Of a stretch of 64,000 nucleotides of DNA, positions 34,419 to 43,854 are shown piece by piece. This DNA is from Pelosinus baikalensis. Its GTDB lineage: Bacteria; Bacillota; Negativicutes; DSM-13327. The stretch spans positions 81,285-145,284 of the forward strand of contig NZ_JAJHJB010000008.1 in NCBI RefSeq assembly GCF_020819555.1, written 5' to 3'. Made by a program: the position numbers and the translations under genes. How positions within the stretch are numbered: the first letter of the stretch is position 1; each line of letters begins with the position of its first letter. Under the pieces are notes generated by a model. The model did no database searches. It saw only the letters and a list, made by a program, of their open reading frames with translations, and was not told the DNA's origin.

Positions 34419-35756
34419 TTATTTCATTGATCCAATATTTTTATCAAATTCAGTAAATCCAGCTACCATGCCTTCGATCAATTCATCGGCCTGGTTCTTT
34501 GTAATAATCAGTGGTGGTGCAAGAAGGAACTGATCCCCATTTTCTCCATCCGCATTACCATTACCAGGATATACAATCACCCCATGCTTTATTAATGTAC
34601 TGGTAAGCTTTTCTGCCATCACCATTTTAACTGGGAAAGGTTCTTTCGTTACTTTGTCTTTTACAATTTCCACGCCAAGCATTAACCCCTTACCTCTCAC
34701 ATCCCCCACATAAGAAAACGGCAATAATTTTTCCTTTAATTGTGCCAGCAGATAATCTCCAACAATACGAGAGTTTTCTACTATTTTATCCTCTACCAAT
34801 GTTTTAACTACGGCCAACGCAACCGCTGCTGATAAAGGATTTCCCCCATAGGTGTGACCATGAACAAATACGCCAGAGCCTTGTTTAAAGGTATTGTAAA
34901 TTTCTTCTTTCGCAATGACAGCGCCTAATGGAGAATATCCGGCACTCATACCTTTAGCAGCACAAATCATATCCGGGACAACGCCCCAATCCTCAATACT
35001 GAACATAGATCCTGTCCGGCCAAAACCAGCCATTACTTCATCAGCTATAAATAAAATATCATAATGATCACAAATTTCTCGAATAATTTTAAAATAATCC
35101 TTATGAGGAACAATCGCACCACAGGCTGCGCCGCCTACTGATTCTGCAATAAAGGCGGCAACATGATCCGCTCCCTCCATTTTAAGGGTTCGTTCCAAAT
35201 CAAGAGCGCAATCCACATTACAGGTATCTTGACTTTTACCAAATGGACAGCGATAGCAATATGCTGGCGCAATATGAGGAAAATTTAAAAGTAGTGGTGT
35301 ATATTTTCCACGTCTTTTATCACCTGTCATGGACAAGGAGCCAATGGTATTTCCATGAAAACTCTTCCAGCGAGAGATAATTCGATATTTTCCTGTTTTT
35401 CCATCTCGCTCCATATAGTACTGCCGTGCCATCTTTAGTGCTGATTCAGTTGCTTCTGAACCTCCAGATACCAAATATAGCTTACTCAAGGAGCCGGGAG
35501 CCAAGCTAGCTATTAAATCTGCCAATTCTTGAATGGGAGTGGATGTCCAGCGTGATAAATGGCTAAAGGCTACCGATTTAGCTTGTTTCACCATCGCGTC
35601 GATAATCCGGGGATGAGCATGACCTAAATTTGATACAGCCGCTCCTGAACAAGCATCAATATACTTGTTGCCTTCTTTATCATATAGATAAATCCCCTCA
35701 CCATGATCGACCTCAAGATAGTTTTTATTTACATTACGATAAAATACATTACTCAT
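34419..35756 (-). CDS. class III PLP-dependent aminotransferase
   Basis: A 445-residue omega/class III aminotransferase. Visible are GEGIYLYDKEGNKYIDACSG at the N terminus, GGSEATESALKMAR (phosphate binding), SFHGNT, the Asp of DEVMAGFGRTG that contacts the PLP ring, and the Schiff-base Lys in CAAKGMSAGYSPLG. The start ATG 35756 has AAAGGGATG upstream; a longer frame to 35846 has no site. A cysteine-rich insert (CYRCPFGKSQDTCNVDC, around residue 190) is notable and is found in several relatives annotated as aspartate aminotransferase-family proteins. Upstream of the BKACE gene in one operon, it likely converts an omega- or beta-amino acid to the keto acid. Confidence 0.9.
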   Translation of the reverse strand: MSNVFYRNVNKNYLEVDHGEGIYLYDKEGNKYIDACSGAAVSNLGHAHPRIIDAMVKQAKSVAFSHLSRWTSTPIQELADLIASLAPGSLSKLYLVSGGSEATESALKMARQYYMERDGKTGKYRIISRWKSFHGNTIGSLSMTGDKRRGKYTPLLLNFPHIAPAYCYRCPFGKSQDTCNVDCALDLERTLKMEGADHVAAFIAESVGGAACGAIVPHKDYFKIIREICDHYDILFIADEVMAGFGRTGSMFSIEDWGVVPDMICAAKGMSAGYSPLGAVIAKEEIYNTFKQGSGVFVHGHTYGGNPLSAAVALAVVKTLVEDKIVENSRIVGDYLLAQLKEKLLPFSYVGDVRGKGLMLGVEIVKDKVTKEPFPVKMVMAEKLTSTLIKHGVIVYPGNGNADGENGDQFLLAPPLIITKNQADELIEGMVAGFTEFDKNIGSMK

Positions 35757-35984
35757 ATACTTATCATCCCTTTTATTTATATTTAATTCTGTTTTACACC
35801 CATTCCATGGTTTTGAGAAAACTGCATTGGAGCAAGAGAATCTCATCAGAGTGATCCTCTATCTTTTTTGAAAGCATATAGACTTATTTTTGACGACAGT
35901 ATATCATATAATTATCAATAGGAATAACGATTATTTTATATGATTATAATCACTTTTATATATGGTTAAGAGGAGATGAAGGGT

Positions 35985-36866
35985 ATGGAATTACGCCAGT
36001 TACAGATATTTTACGTTGCCGCCCAAACACTTAACTTCACAAAAGCAGGTTTGAAACTAGGCTACGCGCAATCCAATATTACCGGTCAAGTTCGTCAACT
36101 CGAAGAGGAACTAAAAGTGAAACTATTTGATCGGATAGGACGGAGAATTCAGCTAACAAGCGACGGTAAAAAACTGCTAAACCATGCCAAGTGTATACTA
36201 GATCTATATGAAAGAGCTAAAGAAGATTTTCTACCTCAAGGCATTGGCGGCGTCCTAAACATTGGTGCCGCTGAAACCGTCTGCGTTTATCGTCTTCCTC
36301 AAATCTTAACTGAATACCGCAAACTATATCCCCAGGTTGAAATACGAGTTCAAACAGAAAGCTGTGAGCATTTTTTTGAATTAATCAAGGCCAACACTAT
36401 TGATATAGCTCTGGTACTGACCGACAAAATAAAATCTACGGAAATGGTGGTACAAACACTACATGATGAAGCAATGACAGTTGTGGCAAGCCCGCTTCAT
36501 CCTCTGGCACATAAGAAAAATATTAAACCCCATGATTTTACCGATGAATGTTTAATCATCACATTACCAGGCTGCGGCTATCGCCCTATGGTCCTCTCTT
36601 TGTTTAAAGAGAATCATGTTAAACCTGGAGCACTTATGGAACTTTCCAGCATTGGTGCCATAAGACAATGTACCATCTGCGGTTTAGGTGCTGCCATGTT
36701 ACCAAAAATTGCTGTTCAAGATGATTTAGAGCGAGGTAAACTTGTCGAGTTAGACTGGACCGGACCTAAGATTGACGTAAAAACCCAACTAATTTACCAC
36801 CATGAAAAATGGCTAACGCCAGCAATGCGTGCTTTTTTAGAACTATGTGGTTCCATGAAGCAATAA
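35985..36866 (+). CDS. LysR-family transcriptional regulator
   Basis: A 293-residue LysR regulator. The N-terminal helix-turn-helix is LNFTKAGLKLGYAQSNITGQVRQLEEEL, followed by a periplasmic-binding-like effector domain from about 90. I chose ATG 35985, which has GAGGAG nine bases upstream, over the ATG three codons earlier. It diverges from the aminotransferase-BKACE operon across a 228-base AT-rich gap with several interrupted dyads of the T-N11-A sort, the usual position for a LysR activator of a catabolic operon. Confidence 0.92.
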   Translation: MELRQLQIFYVAAQTLNFTKAGLKLGYAQSNITGQVRQLEEELKVKLFDRIGRRIQLTSDGKKLLNHAKCILDLYERAKEDFLPQGIGGVLNIGAAETVCVYRLPQILTEYRKLYPQVEIRVQTESCEHFFELIKANTIDIALVLTDKIKSTEMVVQTLHDEAMTVVASPLHPLAHKKNIKPHDFTDECLIITLPGCGYRPMVLSLFKENHVKPGALMELSSIGAIRQCTICGLGAAMLPKIAVQDDLERGKLVELDWTGPKIDVKTQLIYHHEKWLTPAMRAFLELCGSMKQ

Positions 36867-36972
36867 TTATATAAACCAGTTAAAGCAGTATAAGAATATT
36901 ATTTCTTCACGATACTGCGCTCCAGGATTAATCATTCATAAAGATCAGCTACATTCTATTGTTTCTATGGTA

Positions 36973-37037
36973 GAACGGATGAAAGGGAGCTCTTACGGCA
37001 ATCCGTACTCCAGAGCTCCTTACCATCCGTTTTGTGC
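36973..37037. terminator. long hairpin terminator
   Basis: AACGGATG...GGGAGCTCT pairs with AGAGCTCC...CATCCGTTTT in a two-part stem between the convergent lysR-like and symporter genes. The T-run is on the plus side. Confidence 0.75.
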
Positions 37038-37083
37038 TGAGAATATGTTTACTTACCCTCGTAATTCGTTCTAGTTACGTTAG

Positions 37084-38370
37084 TTAAGCCTGCATCTCGT
37101 TAAATTGTCTAGGAGCATTAGGGTTTCCAAAAAAACGGTTCAGAAGCAGAGCAACAAAGGTGTTGCCAAATACATTAACAACCGTACGTCCCATATCCAT
37201 GAGTCGATCCACGCCAGCGAGAATAGCGATAGCTTCGGCTGGCAGCCCTATGGTAGTCAATATAACGGCCATTACGACAAGTGATGCTGATGGAATGTTA
37301 GCCGTTCCTTTATTTGCAATCAAAGTGGTCAGCAGAATGGTCGCAAGCGCCCCCATGGAAAGATGCAGACCATAAGCATCGGCGATGAAACAAATCGCAA
37401 GTGACTGGTATAAAGCAGATCCGTCAAGGTTAAAGGTGTATCCAAGAGGCAGGCAAAACGCCGGTATCTTAGTCAGAATACCCATTTTTTCAAGTGCTTT
37501 GTACAGAACTGGTAGCGCCGGTTCGGAAGAGCAAGTAGCAAATCCCAGAAGTAAAGCGTCCGCTATGGTTTTCACCATTTTTATCGGTTTGTATCCTAGC
37601 ATGGCAACTAAAGCCAAGAATATAAGTCCGAATACAAATAGACCAACATATAAAGTAAGGATCAACTTGGATAACGCAATAATCATTGCCATGCCCTGTG
37701 ATGCGAAAACCCAAGCCATAATACCTGCTACTGCAATCGGGGTCACACGTAAGATGCCATTAACAATTTTTATCGTGGCCTCGAATAAGGTTTCCAAGAT
37801 ATCGATAATTGGCTTGGCTTTTTCCTTCATCGTCCCAAGTGCTACTCCAAATGCAATACAGAAAGTTAGAAAGGGCAGAATTTTTCCAGCCGCAGCAGTT
37901 GCCAATACGTTATCAGGAATTAAGTCCAGAAAAAACTTCACCCAATCAATTGATTTTGCCAAGTCTTGAGGGATAACGCCAGTGGCAGTCATCGCAACTC
38001 CGAGCCCCGGATGAAAGACCTGGTTAAGCGCAATGCCTAACAGTGAAGCTATACCAGTAGCAAAGTAAAACCATGCGAAAGTAACAGCTGCCATTTTCCC
38101 TAGCTGTTTCATGTCACTAGCCATATGATAAATACCCATGACGACTGACGAAAATACCAACGGAATGATGATCATCTTAATGGACTTGATAAACGCAGTC
38201 CCTACGGGTGCTAGAGTCTTGCCGAAATCAGGCCACAAACTTCCCACCACTACACCTACGATAAGGCCGACTATCATTTGCTGCCATAAAGGAACTTTGG
38301 CCTCCAGCTTATCGAAAAAGCCCATCTTACTTTTCGCCTTAATCGTCTCTTGAAGTTGTATATTATCCAT
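37084..38370 (-). CDS. dicarboxylate/amino acid:cation symporter (DAACS, GltP/DctA type)
   Basis: A 428-residue SDF-family carrier. N-terminal WQQMIVGLIVGVVVGSLWP, the HP1 serine-rich loop CSSEPALPVLYKAL (a variant of SSSxTLP), the TM7 block LPLGYTFNLDGSALYQSL (NMDGT-like, here NLDGS), and HP2 IANKGTANIPSASLVV are present. These form the substrate and Na+/H+ sites. SSSE in place of SSSxT and NLDGS in place of NMDGT suggest a substrate other than standard glutamate. It imports an acidic amino acid or carboxylate, plausibly the substrate of the nearby aminotransferase-BKACE pathway. The start is ATG 38370 with GGGAGG upstream. Confidence 0.9.
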   Translation of the reverse strand: MDNIQLQETIKAKSKMGFFDKLEAKVPLWQQMIVGLIVGVVVGSLWPDFGKTLAPVGTAFIKSIKMIIIPLVFSSVVMGIYHMASDMKQLGKMAAVTFAWFYFATGIASLLGIALNQVFHPGLGVAMTATGVIPQDLAKSIDWVKFFLDLIPDNVLATAAAGKILPFLTFCIAFGVALGTMKEKAKPIIDILETLFEATIKIVNGILRVTPIAVAGIMAWVFASQGMAMIIALSKLILTLYVGLFVFGLIFLALVAMLGYKPIKMVKTIADALLLGFATCSSEPALPVLYKALEKMGILTKIPAFCLPLGYTFNLDGSALYQSLAICFIADAYGLHLSMGALATILLTTLIANKGTANIPSASLVVMAVILTTIGLPAEAIAILAGVDRLMDMGRTVVNVFGNTFVALLLNRFFGNPNAPRQFNEMQA

Positions 38371-38624
38371 CTTCAAATTCCTCCCACAATTAAATTTTAC
38401 AACACCAAATCGTTAGCACAATGAAGCGTGAATCACCTCCCAAAAGTAGCATACTGTCACTTTTAGTAAATAACTGATAAAAAAAAGAAAACTCATTTCA
38501 ATTTAATGAAAAGAGTCTTCTTTGACTGCTAAATATTTACGATTGCATTTACCAGTTCAGCAATCATAAGTATGAATTTTTCCTTGGTCACAGTATAACA
38601 TGTGTATATCCTTATTAAAAATCA

Positions 38625-38675
38625 CCATTCATGATTACGATAATCATTCATGATGATGAATCATCTTAGTAGTAC
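38625..38675. promoter_or_regulatory. overlapping dyads upstream of the symporter
   Basis: TGATTACGATAATCA and ATTCATGATGATGAAT-like inverted repeats lie about 260-300 bases upstream of the symporter start, near possible promoter sequence. They look like operator half-sites. No regulator is assigned. The rest of 38371-39096, apart from the tRNA fragment at 38755, holds nothing I can name. Confidence 0.35.
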
Positions 38676-38718
38676 CGCTTAAGTGAATTGGCCGCCAAAT
38701 GGCAATAAGTCTAAAAAA

Positions 38719-38798
38719 GCCTTCCGTCAAAACGCCGGAAGGCCTCTAATTTGCTGGAGCGAGTGAAGGGATTCGAACCTCAGCCCACGGCTTAGGAA
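38719..38798 (-). repeat. degraded tRNA-Gly 3'-half with terminator (att remnant R0)
   Basis: A hairpin AAGCCTTCCG/CGGAAGGCC (38719-38744) is followed by 44 bases that match the 3' half of the tRNA-Gly gene at 56680, from the CCA end (38755) to just past the anticodon loop, with several substitutions and one missing T-arm base. The 5' half is absent. It is the oldest of three such fragments in the window and marks the left edge of the accretion zone. Confidence 0.75.
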
Positions 38799-39096
38799 GG
38801 CGGGGATTGGCTATTTCCTATATAGTTAGCGAATTCGGCACCCATGGATAAATCCTTTTAAAACATAATAAAATAATAATCATGTATTTACGAAGAATAT
38901 CAGTAAGATACGTCTCTACCGTTTATGTAAGAAGAGAAGTCAGCATCATCCAGTTTATGGACACTGGCTTTTATTTTGGCCGTTCCATGTAACTTTTCCA
39001 ATACGAAGTACATATGCTATTGAGAAATATGTTTTGTAAACAAGGAATTGACGGCATAGAAGATGTTGTTCTTGATCCTTTAGGGACTCCTTTTCT

Positions 39097-41102
39097 ATGA
39101 CTCTACAAGGAGGTTACAAATTGTTCCCTATAGTAACGAAGTATTCCCAATCAGGTATCCCCCCAGAACAAGAGAAGCATATCCTTGACTCTCTGATGAA
39201 CCTATCACAAACTTTCATTCCTAACGCCGGTCAGGTGGCCACACCTGCACATTTTTACACTCGTGGCGCAGGCTACGGCTTTTACTTTACTCCAGCAGCA
39301 GTAAATATGGCATTCATAGAACGTCCGACAAAGCCAGCCAAATTGGATCATCATCACCGTCATTTTCGTCTGGATGAGGATCAGTCGGAAATGGAACAAA
39401 CTAGGCAAGGAATGGCCCTTTCCCTCCGTTTTATCGAGTCCAATCCGTCTGCCAACATCAAAGCACGTAAGGAACAACCAGGCATCATTAACTTCTTTAT
39501 CGGCAACGACCCAGCCAAATGGCAGACCAACCTGCATTCCTATGCTGAGATTGTCTACTCTGAGCTGTGGCCAGGCATCGACATGGTATTTCGCAACACT
39601 GGCGGCGTGCTGAAATATGAGGTCATCATCCAACCAGGCGCAAACCCGAACAACATCCGCCTGACCTACGACGGGGCAGACAACCTATCGCCGGATGCTG
39701 ACGGCAACCTGCTCATCCATACTCCAATGGGTATATTGACCGAGCAGCGCCCGGTGAGTTACCAACTAGACGGTGAACAACAATTGCCTGTCGCTACGGA
39801 ATTTGCCCTCGAACATCAGCCGAACGGCGCTTTGGCCTTCGGATTTACCGTAGGCGTTGACTATGACCCCCGTTACCCGCTGGTAATCGACCCCGGCTTG
39901 GTCTACTCTACCTACCTCGGCGGCAGCAGCCTTGATCAAGGCATTGGCATCGCGGTCGATACATCCGGCAATGCCTATGTCACCGGGCTGGCTCAATCCC
40001 CCGATTTCCCCACTACTCTGGGCGCATTTCAGACCACTTTCAGAGGCGATGGAGATGCTTTTGTCACCAAATTAAACCTCGCCGGCTCAGCACTCGTCTA
40101 CTCCACCTACCTCGGCGGCAGCATTCCTATACGCTTCAGCAGCTTTGATACAGCCAGTGGCATCGCGGTCGACACATCCGGCAACGCCTATATCACCGGA
40201 CTGGCTCAAACCAGAGATTTCCCCATTACTCCGGGCGCGTTTCAGACCACTTTCACAGGCATTTTTGCTGCTTTTGTCACCAAATTGAACCCCGCCGGCA
40301 ACGCCCTCGTCTACTCCACCTTCCTCAGCAGCAGCGGCTTTGATCAAGGCAGTAGCATCACGGTCGACACATCCGGCAATGCCTATGTCACCGGGTTGAC
40401 TCTATCCCCCGATTTCCCCACTACTCCGGACGCGTTTCAGACTACTCTCAAAGGCGGACAGGATGCTTTTGTCACCAAATTAAACCTCGCCGGCTCAGCC
40501 CTCGTCTACTCCACCTACCTCGGCGGCATTAATTCTGATACAGCCTCAGGCATCGCGGTNNNNNNNNNNNNNNNNNNNNNNNNNNNNNNNNNNNNNNNNN
40601 NNNNNNNNNNNNNNNNNNNNNNNNNNNNNNNNNNNNNNNNNNNNNNNNNNNNNNNNTCACCAAATTAAACTCCACCGGCAACGCCCTTGTCTACTCCACC
40701 TACCTCGGCGGCAGCAACTCTGATACAGGCTTAGGCATCGCGATCGACACATCCGATAACGCCTATGTCACTGGATTGACTGAATCCCTCGATTTCCCCA
40801 CCACCCCGGGCGCGTTTCAGACTTCCGAAGGCGGAAGGGACGCTTTTATCACCAGATTAAACTCCGCCGGCAGCGCCCTCGTCTACTCCACCTACCTTGG
40901 AGGCAGCAGTTCTGATATAGGCAGTGGCATCGCGGTCGACTCATCTGGCAACGCCTATGTCACCGGATCGACTCAATCCACCGATTTCCCTACCACCCCG
41001 GACGCGTTTCAGACCTCGCTCAAAGGTCAACAGAACGCTTTTGTGGCAAAGCTACAGACATTTCCAAACGGTACCCTTACTTTTGGAATAAAAATAGACT
41101 AA
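39097..41102 (+). CDS. SBBP beta-propeller repeat surface protein, interrupted by an assembly gap
   Basis: The first 265 residues resemble the N-terminal domain found before SBBP repeats (PNAGQVATPAHFY, SYAEIVYSELWPGIDMVFR). From about 39895 on are at least six 58-residue SBBP units, each with LVYSTYLGG, GIAVDTSGNAYVTG, DFPTTPGAFQTT and DAFVTKLN. A run of 97 N (40560-40656) breaks it. The frame changes across the gap by one, so the gap length is only nominal and the gene is probably intact; repeats probably stopped the assembly. It ends TFPNGTLTFGIKID. No signal peptide is obvious. Base composition is much more GC-rich than its neighbours, which suggests acquisition from another lineage. Repeat-rich beta-propellers of this kind are usually surface-exposed. 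Confidence 0.85.
40560..40656. other. assembly gap (97 N)
   Basis: The only unknown bases in the window, within tandem SBBP repeats. Reading frame differs on its two sides, so the true length is not a known number of bases. Confidence 0.99.
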
Positions 41103-41326
41103 TTATATCAATTGATACAATGTAGGGCAAGTGCTTGCAGAGCTTTTACGTATAACGTGTGGATATCCAATAAAATGTTCCATTACAATCAAAAAATGAT
41201 GTCAATCTTTTCTCAAAGATTGACATAAACTTTTGTTTTTTTCACTGTCTACTTGACATGAGGCACTTCATTTAGCGGCCAGGTTTTTGTGCCAAATGAT
41301 TTTAGAAAGAATTGAACTATAATGAG

Positions 41327-41352
41327 AAAAGCGCCGCTAGGGCGCTTTTTTA
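41327..41352. terminator. terminator
   Basis: AAAAGCGCC, loop GCTA, GGCGCTTTTTT. It follows the SBBP gene by 225 bases on the plus strand and overlaps the last codons of the small minus-strand gene at 41337-41495. Confidence 0.85.
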
Positions 41353-41495
41353 TTATTTTCTACTATAGTCCTACTGGTATCAGAATGAATACTGGTTTTT
41401 GCATTCAATGCGGCATAGGCAGTTGTAATGTTAGGGAAGGTATTCCTTTTTGCAGCTTTAGCAATAGCTTCATTTGATGATTTCTGTTCAGACAT
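41337..41495 (-). CDS. small hypothetical protein (52 aa)
   Basis: ATG 41495 is preceded by AGGAGGTG at good spacing. The product begins MSEQKSSNEAIAKAAKRN and is polar and Ala/Lys/Ser-rich without a membrane segment or a known motif. Composition resembles small acidic/basic spore or regulatory peptides, but no family is recognised. An overlapping plus-strand frame (41428-41610) lacks a site. Confidence 0.5.
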   Translation of the reverse strand: MSEQKSSNEAIAKAAKRNTFPNITTAYAALNAKTSIHSDTSRTIVENNKKAP

Positions 41496-41609
41496 ACTCG
41501 CACCTCCTAGTAAGAGTGTGTACTGCGTTTTTAAAAACTATTCAGTTATTATGGAGCGCGGACAAAGGAAAAAAGGAACATGGGAGTACTTGCTTTTGTC
41601 TACAGTCTG

Positions 41610-41636
41610 ACAGCTTCATAGAGAAGCTGTTTTTTG
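41610..41636 (+). terminator. terminator
   Basis: ACAGCTTC/GAAGCTGT with a five-base loop followed by TTTTTT. No clear gene precedes it on the plus strand, so it may end a small transcript. Confidence 0.7.
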
Positions 41637-41716
41637 GGCTTGAAAGTCCATAAACTCAGGGCATGTGCAGCTTACATTTTCTATCCAGTCCACGTCTTCC
41701 ATCTTGTAATAATGCG

Positions 41717-41742
41717 AATCGGTCCGCAAAATGGTCCGCAGA
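41717..41742. repeat. tandem GGTCCGC repeat, copy 1
   Basis: TCGGTCCGCAAAATGGTCCGC: two GGTCCGC units 12 bases apart. A similar pair lies at 50370-50391, directly left of a tRNA-Gly att fragment. The spacing suits arm-type sites of a tyrosine recombinase. Confidence 0.5.
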
Positions 41743-41769
41743 TATAGTACACTCTATTGTATATCTAAC

Positions 41770-42087
41770 TTATAACAGCCAGCTATACTCCTGCCGTGTA
41801 TCCAAAATTGCATCCACATACACAGTATTTTCCTTAATTTGATAAACTAAAAGGTACTTTTTTTCAAGCAGAAGTTTTCGATATTTCCCTTCAGAAATCA
41901 TCGGGTCAGTCAACCACGGACTCCTTTCAGGAAACTGCTCTAATGATCTAGTCTGTTGCTGAAAAGCATCAATAAGCCGCAACGCTGCTGTTTCACTAAC
42001 CTGTGCCAGAAACCGGGTATGAGACACTAACATTTGTGTGGCTTCATCAGAAATGACAACCGTATACTTTTTATTTTCGCTGCCCAT
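41770..42087 (-). CDS. RelE/ParE-family toxin
   Basis: A 105-residue toxin of the RelE/ParE superfamily: KKYTVVISDEATQMLVSHTRFLAQVS at the N terminus, the FPERSPWL turn, KYRKLLLEKKYLLVYQI and the C-terminal VDAILDTRQEYSWLL (DxRQ/E motif). It overlaps the antitoxin gene by 17 bases. Whether it cuts mRNA or poisons gyrase cannot be told from the sequence. Such modules are common in islands and help maintain them. Confidence 0.88.
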   Translation of the reverse strand: MGSENKKYTVVISDEATQMLVSHTRFLAQVSETAALRLIDAFQQQTRSLEQFPERSPWLTDPMISEGKYRKLLLEKKYLLVYQIKENTVYVDAILDTRQEYSWLL

Positions 42088-42358
42088 CCAGAACCTCCCG
42101 GACAGCAGCTTTCATCATGGTAGATACTTCGTCTATGGAGTGACCGGACTTTCCTTTCAGCCTGCCTTCCTCAGCGGCAAGCAAATTTTCTCGCAGTCGT
42201 AACATGCTTTCCCGTCTTGCAAAAGCTTCAATATCCATAACCACAAGATCACCCTCACCGTTCTTCGTCAGATAAACAGGCTCCCCCGAACGTTTGCATA
42301 GTGCAGATATCTCATTGTAGTTCTTACGAATTGCCGCAGAGGGCTTTATATTCATCAT
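42071..42358 (-). CDS. Phd/YefM-family antitoxin
   Basis: A 95-residue antitoxin. The Phd/YefM DNA-binding N terminus is MNIKPSAAIRKNYNEISALCKRSGEPVYLTKNGEGDLVVMDIEAF. The C-terminal tail (residues 60-95) would wrap the toxin. The start is one of two adjacent ATGs at 42358/42355, nine bases after AGGAGAG. The complex usually represses its own promoter. Confidence 0.9.
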   Translation of the reverse strand: MMNIKPSAAIRKNYNEISALCKRSGEPVYLTKNGEGDLVVMDIEAFARRESMLRLRENLLAAEEGRLKGKSGHSIDEVSTMMKAAVREVLDGQRK

Positions 42359-42536
42359 GCAAATCATCTCTCCTTAAATAGCAGTAATGTATCCTTATTA
42401 TATGCTTATTTTACTACCAAAAATCAAACTCGTCTATAGTAATTGTGTGTTTCCTGTACATCGGCTTTCACTGATGTACATTCCGTTCTAACTATAAATT
42501 CAACTATTAAATCTTATCTTTAGATAGTTATAAGGC

Positions 42537-42576
42537 AAAAAGTACCGCCCTACCACTCAAGGTAAGACGGTACTTC
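42537..42576. repeat. intergenic hairpin repeat, copy 2
   Basis: Second copy of the hairpin at 31411-31450 (AAGTACCGCCCTACC ... GGTAAGACGGTACTT). It lies upstream of the antitoxin gene. In the gap 42368-42913 I see nothing else apart from AT-rich sequence. Confidence 0.6.
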
Positions 42577-42913
42577 ACATTCTTACTATTAATATTTAAT
42601 ACAAGCTAGTAAAGCGACGTATTCCCGTGGGGAAATTCTATTTAGCTTTAATTAAATAGAGCACAGCTTTATTTATTGGTCGATTTTCATTGGCTGTTGG
42701 GACAACAAGACTCGCGTCAAAACCTCCATTTAATAGAATAAATTTATTATCATGTTGCCACTTTCTTTTATTTATCTGTTGTAATTAGAATAAATACCAT
42801 GGCAAAAAGTGTAAGCAAAGACTTATGCAGCCACGGAACGGGCAGGAGTTTGCATGAAGTACCATATTACCGCTAAATACGCAAACTACTGACCTAAAGA
42901 AGGAGGATTAAGA

Positions 42914-43753
42914 ATGAAGTGTACTATTATCGTGGATAATTCAGCATCTTTACATGGTGGGCGTCCATTTTTAGCAGAACTCGGGTTCTCATTACTTATC
43001 GAATATGACAACCGTATGATCTTATTCGATACTGGATCTTCGCAAGCGTCAACCCATAATCTCAGTTTGCTTGGCATCCACCCAAAGAAACTTGATGCCC
43101 TGGTATTGAGCCATGGACACATTGATCATGTCGGAGGGCTGCTTAAACTTCTACAGGTTGGAAAAAAGCAGTATCCTCTATACGCCCATCCTGGAATATT
43201 TTCCCCTCATTACATCATAAGGGGAATTGCCAGAGATTATTGTGGTCTTCCGTATACACGTGTACAACTCTCTAGTCTCGGCGTCGACTGGCGACTCTCC
43301 GAAGGCCCACAGGAAATAGCCCCCAACCTATGGTTAAGCGGTCAAATTCCTCGCAAAACTAGCTTTGAATCGGTAGGTAAACAATTAGTTACTATCGATG
43401 AGGATGGTAAAGAGTCTCACGATTTGATTGCTGATGATACGGCTCTTTTCTATGCTGGCAAAAAAGGACTGGTAGTAATCAGTGGCTGCACTCATTCCGG
43501 ACTTGTTAACACCATTCAATATGGACTTGAAATCACTGGTGCCAAAAGACTGTCAGGCTGGATTGGGGGCACACACCTCGGTCCTGCGAAGGAACAACAG
43601 ATCTCTGAAACTATGCGCAGCATCGAGGAGCTAAATCCAGATTTTATGATGACGGGTCACTGCACAGGTTTTGCCGCGATGTCGGAATTATCCAGGCTCT
43701 TAGGCAATCGCTTTATTCCTGGATTGGTAGGCACCGAGATTGAGCTGGAGTAA
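42914..43753 (+). CDS. MBL-fold metallohydrolase
   Basis: A 279-residue metallo-beta-lactamase-fold protein related to the 7,8-dihydropterin-6-methyl dihydropteroate-type synthases (COG1237). Metal ligands are LSHGHIDHVGG, His in ISGCTHSGLVN and His near MMTGHCTG; the early FDTGSS is the motif-1 Asp. Length and the GLVVISGCTHSG block fit COG1237. The real substrate is unknown in most members. Strong ribosome binding site AAGGAGG. Apparently monocistronic and divergent from nothing obvious. Confidence 0.85.
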   Translation: MKCTIIVDNSASLHGGRPFLAELGFSLLIEYDNRMILFDTGSSQASTHNLSLLGIHPKKLDALVLSHGHIDHVGGLLKLLQVGKKQYPLYAHPGIFSPHYIIRGIARDYCGLPYTRVQLSSLGVDWRLSEGPQEIAPNLWLSGQIPRKTSFESVGKQLVTIDEDGKESHDLIADDTALFYAGKKGLVVISGCTHSGLVNTIQYGLEITGAKRLSGWIGGTHLGPAKEQQISETMRSIEELNPDFMMTGHCTGFAAMSELSRLLGNRFIPGLVGTEIELE

Positions 43754-43854
43754 TTGTACATTATGCAGCAATATCCCAGCAGCGTTCTCGCTTACTCGAA
43801 ACAGGAGGAACTCTTCCAAAATGAATCCCTCATTTTAAACCTTGCAGTGGCAAC

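Noticed and set aside
38755..38798. Functional tRNA gene
   Set aside because: Only a mutated 3' half is present, with a missing T-arm base and no 5' half.
41428..41610. 60-aa plus-strand ORF ending at a terminator
   Set aside because: Antisense to a better-supported small gene (41337-41495) and without a ribosome binding site.
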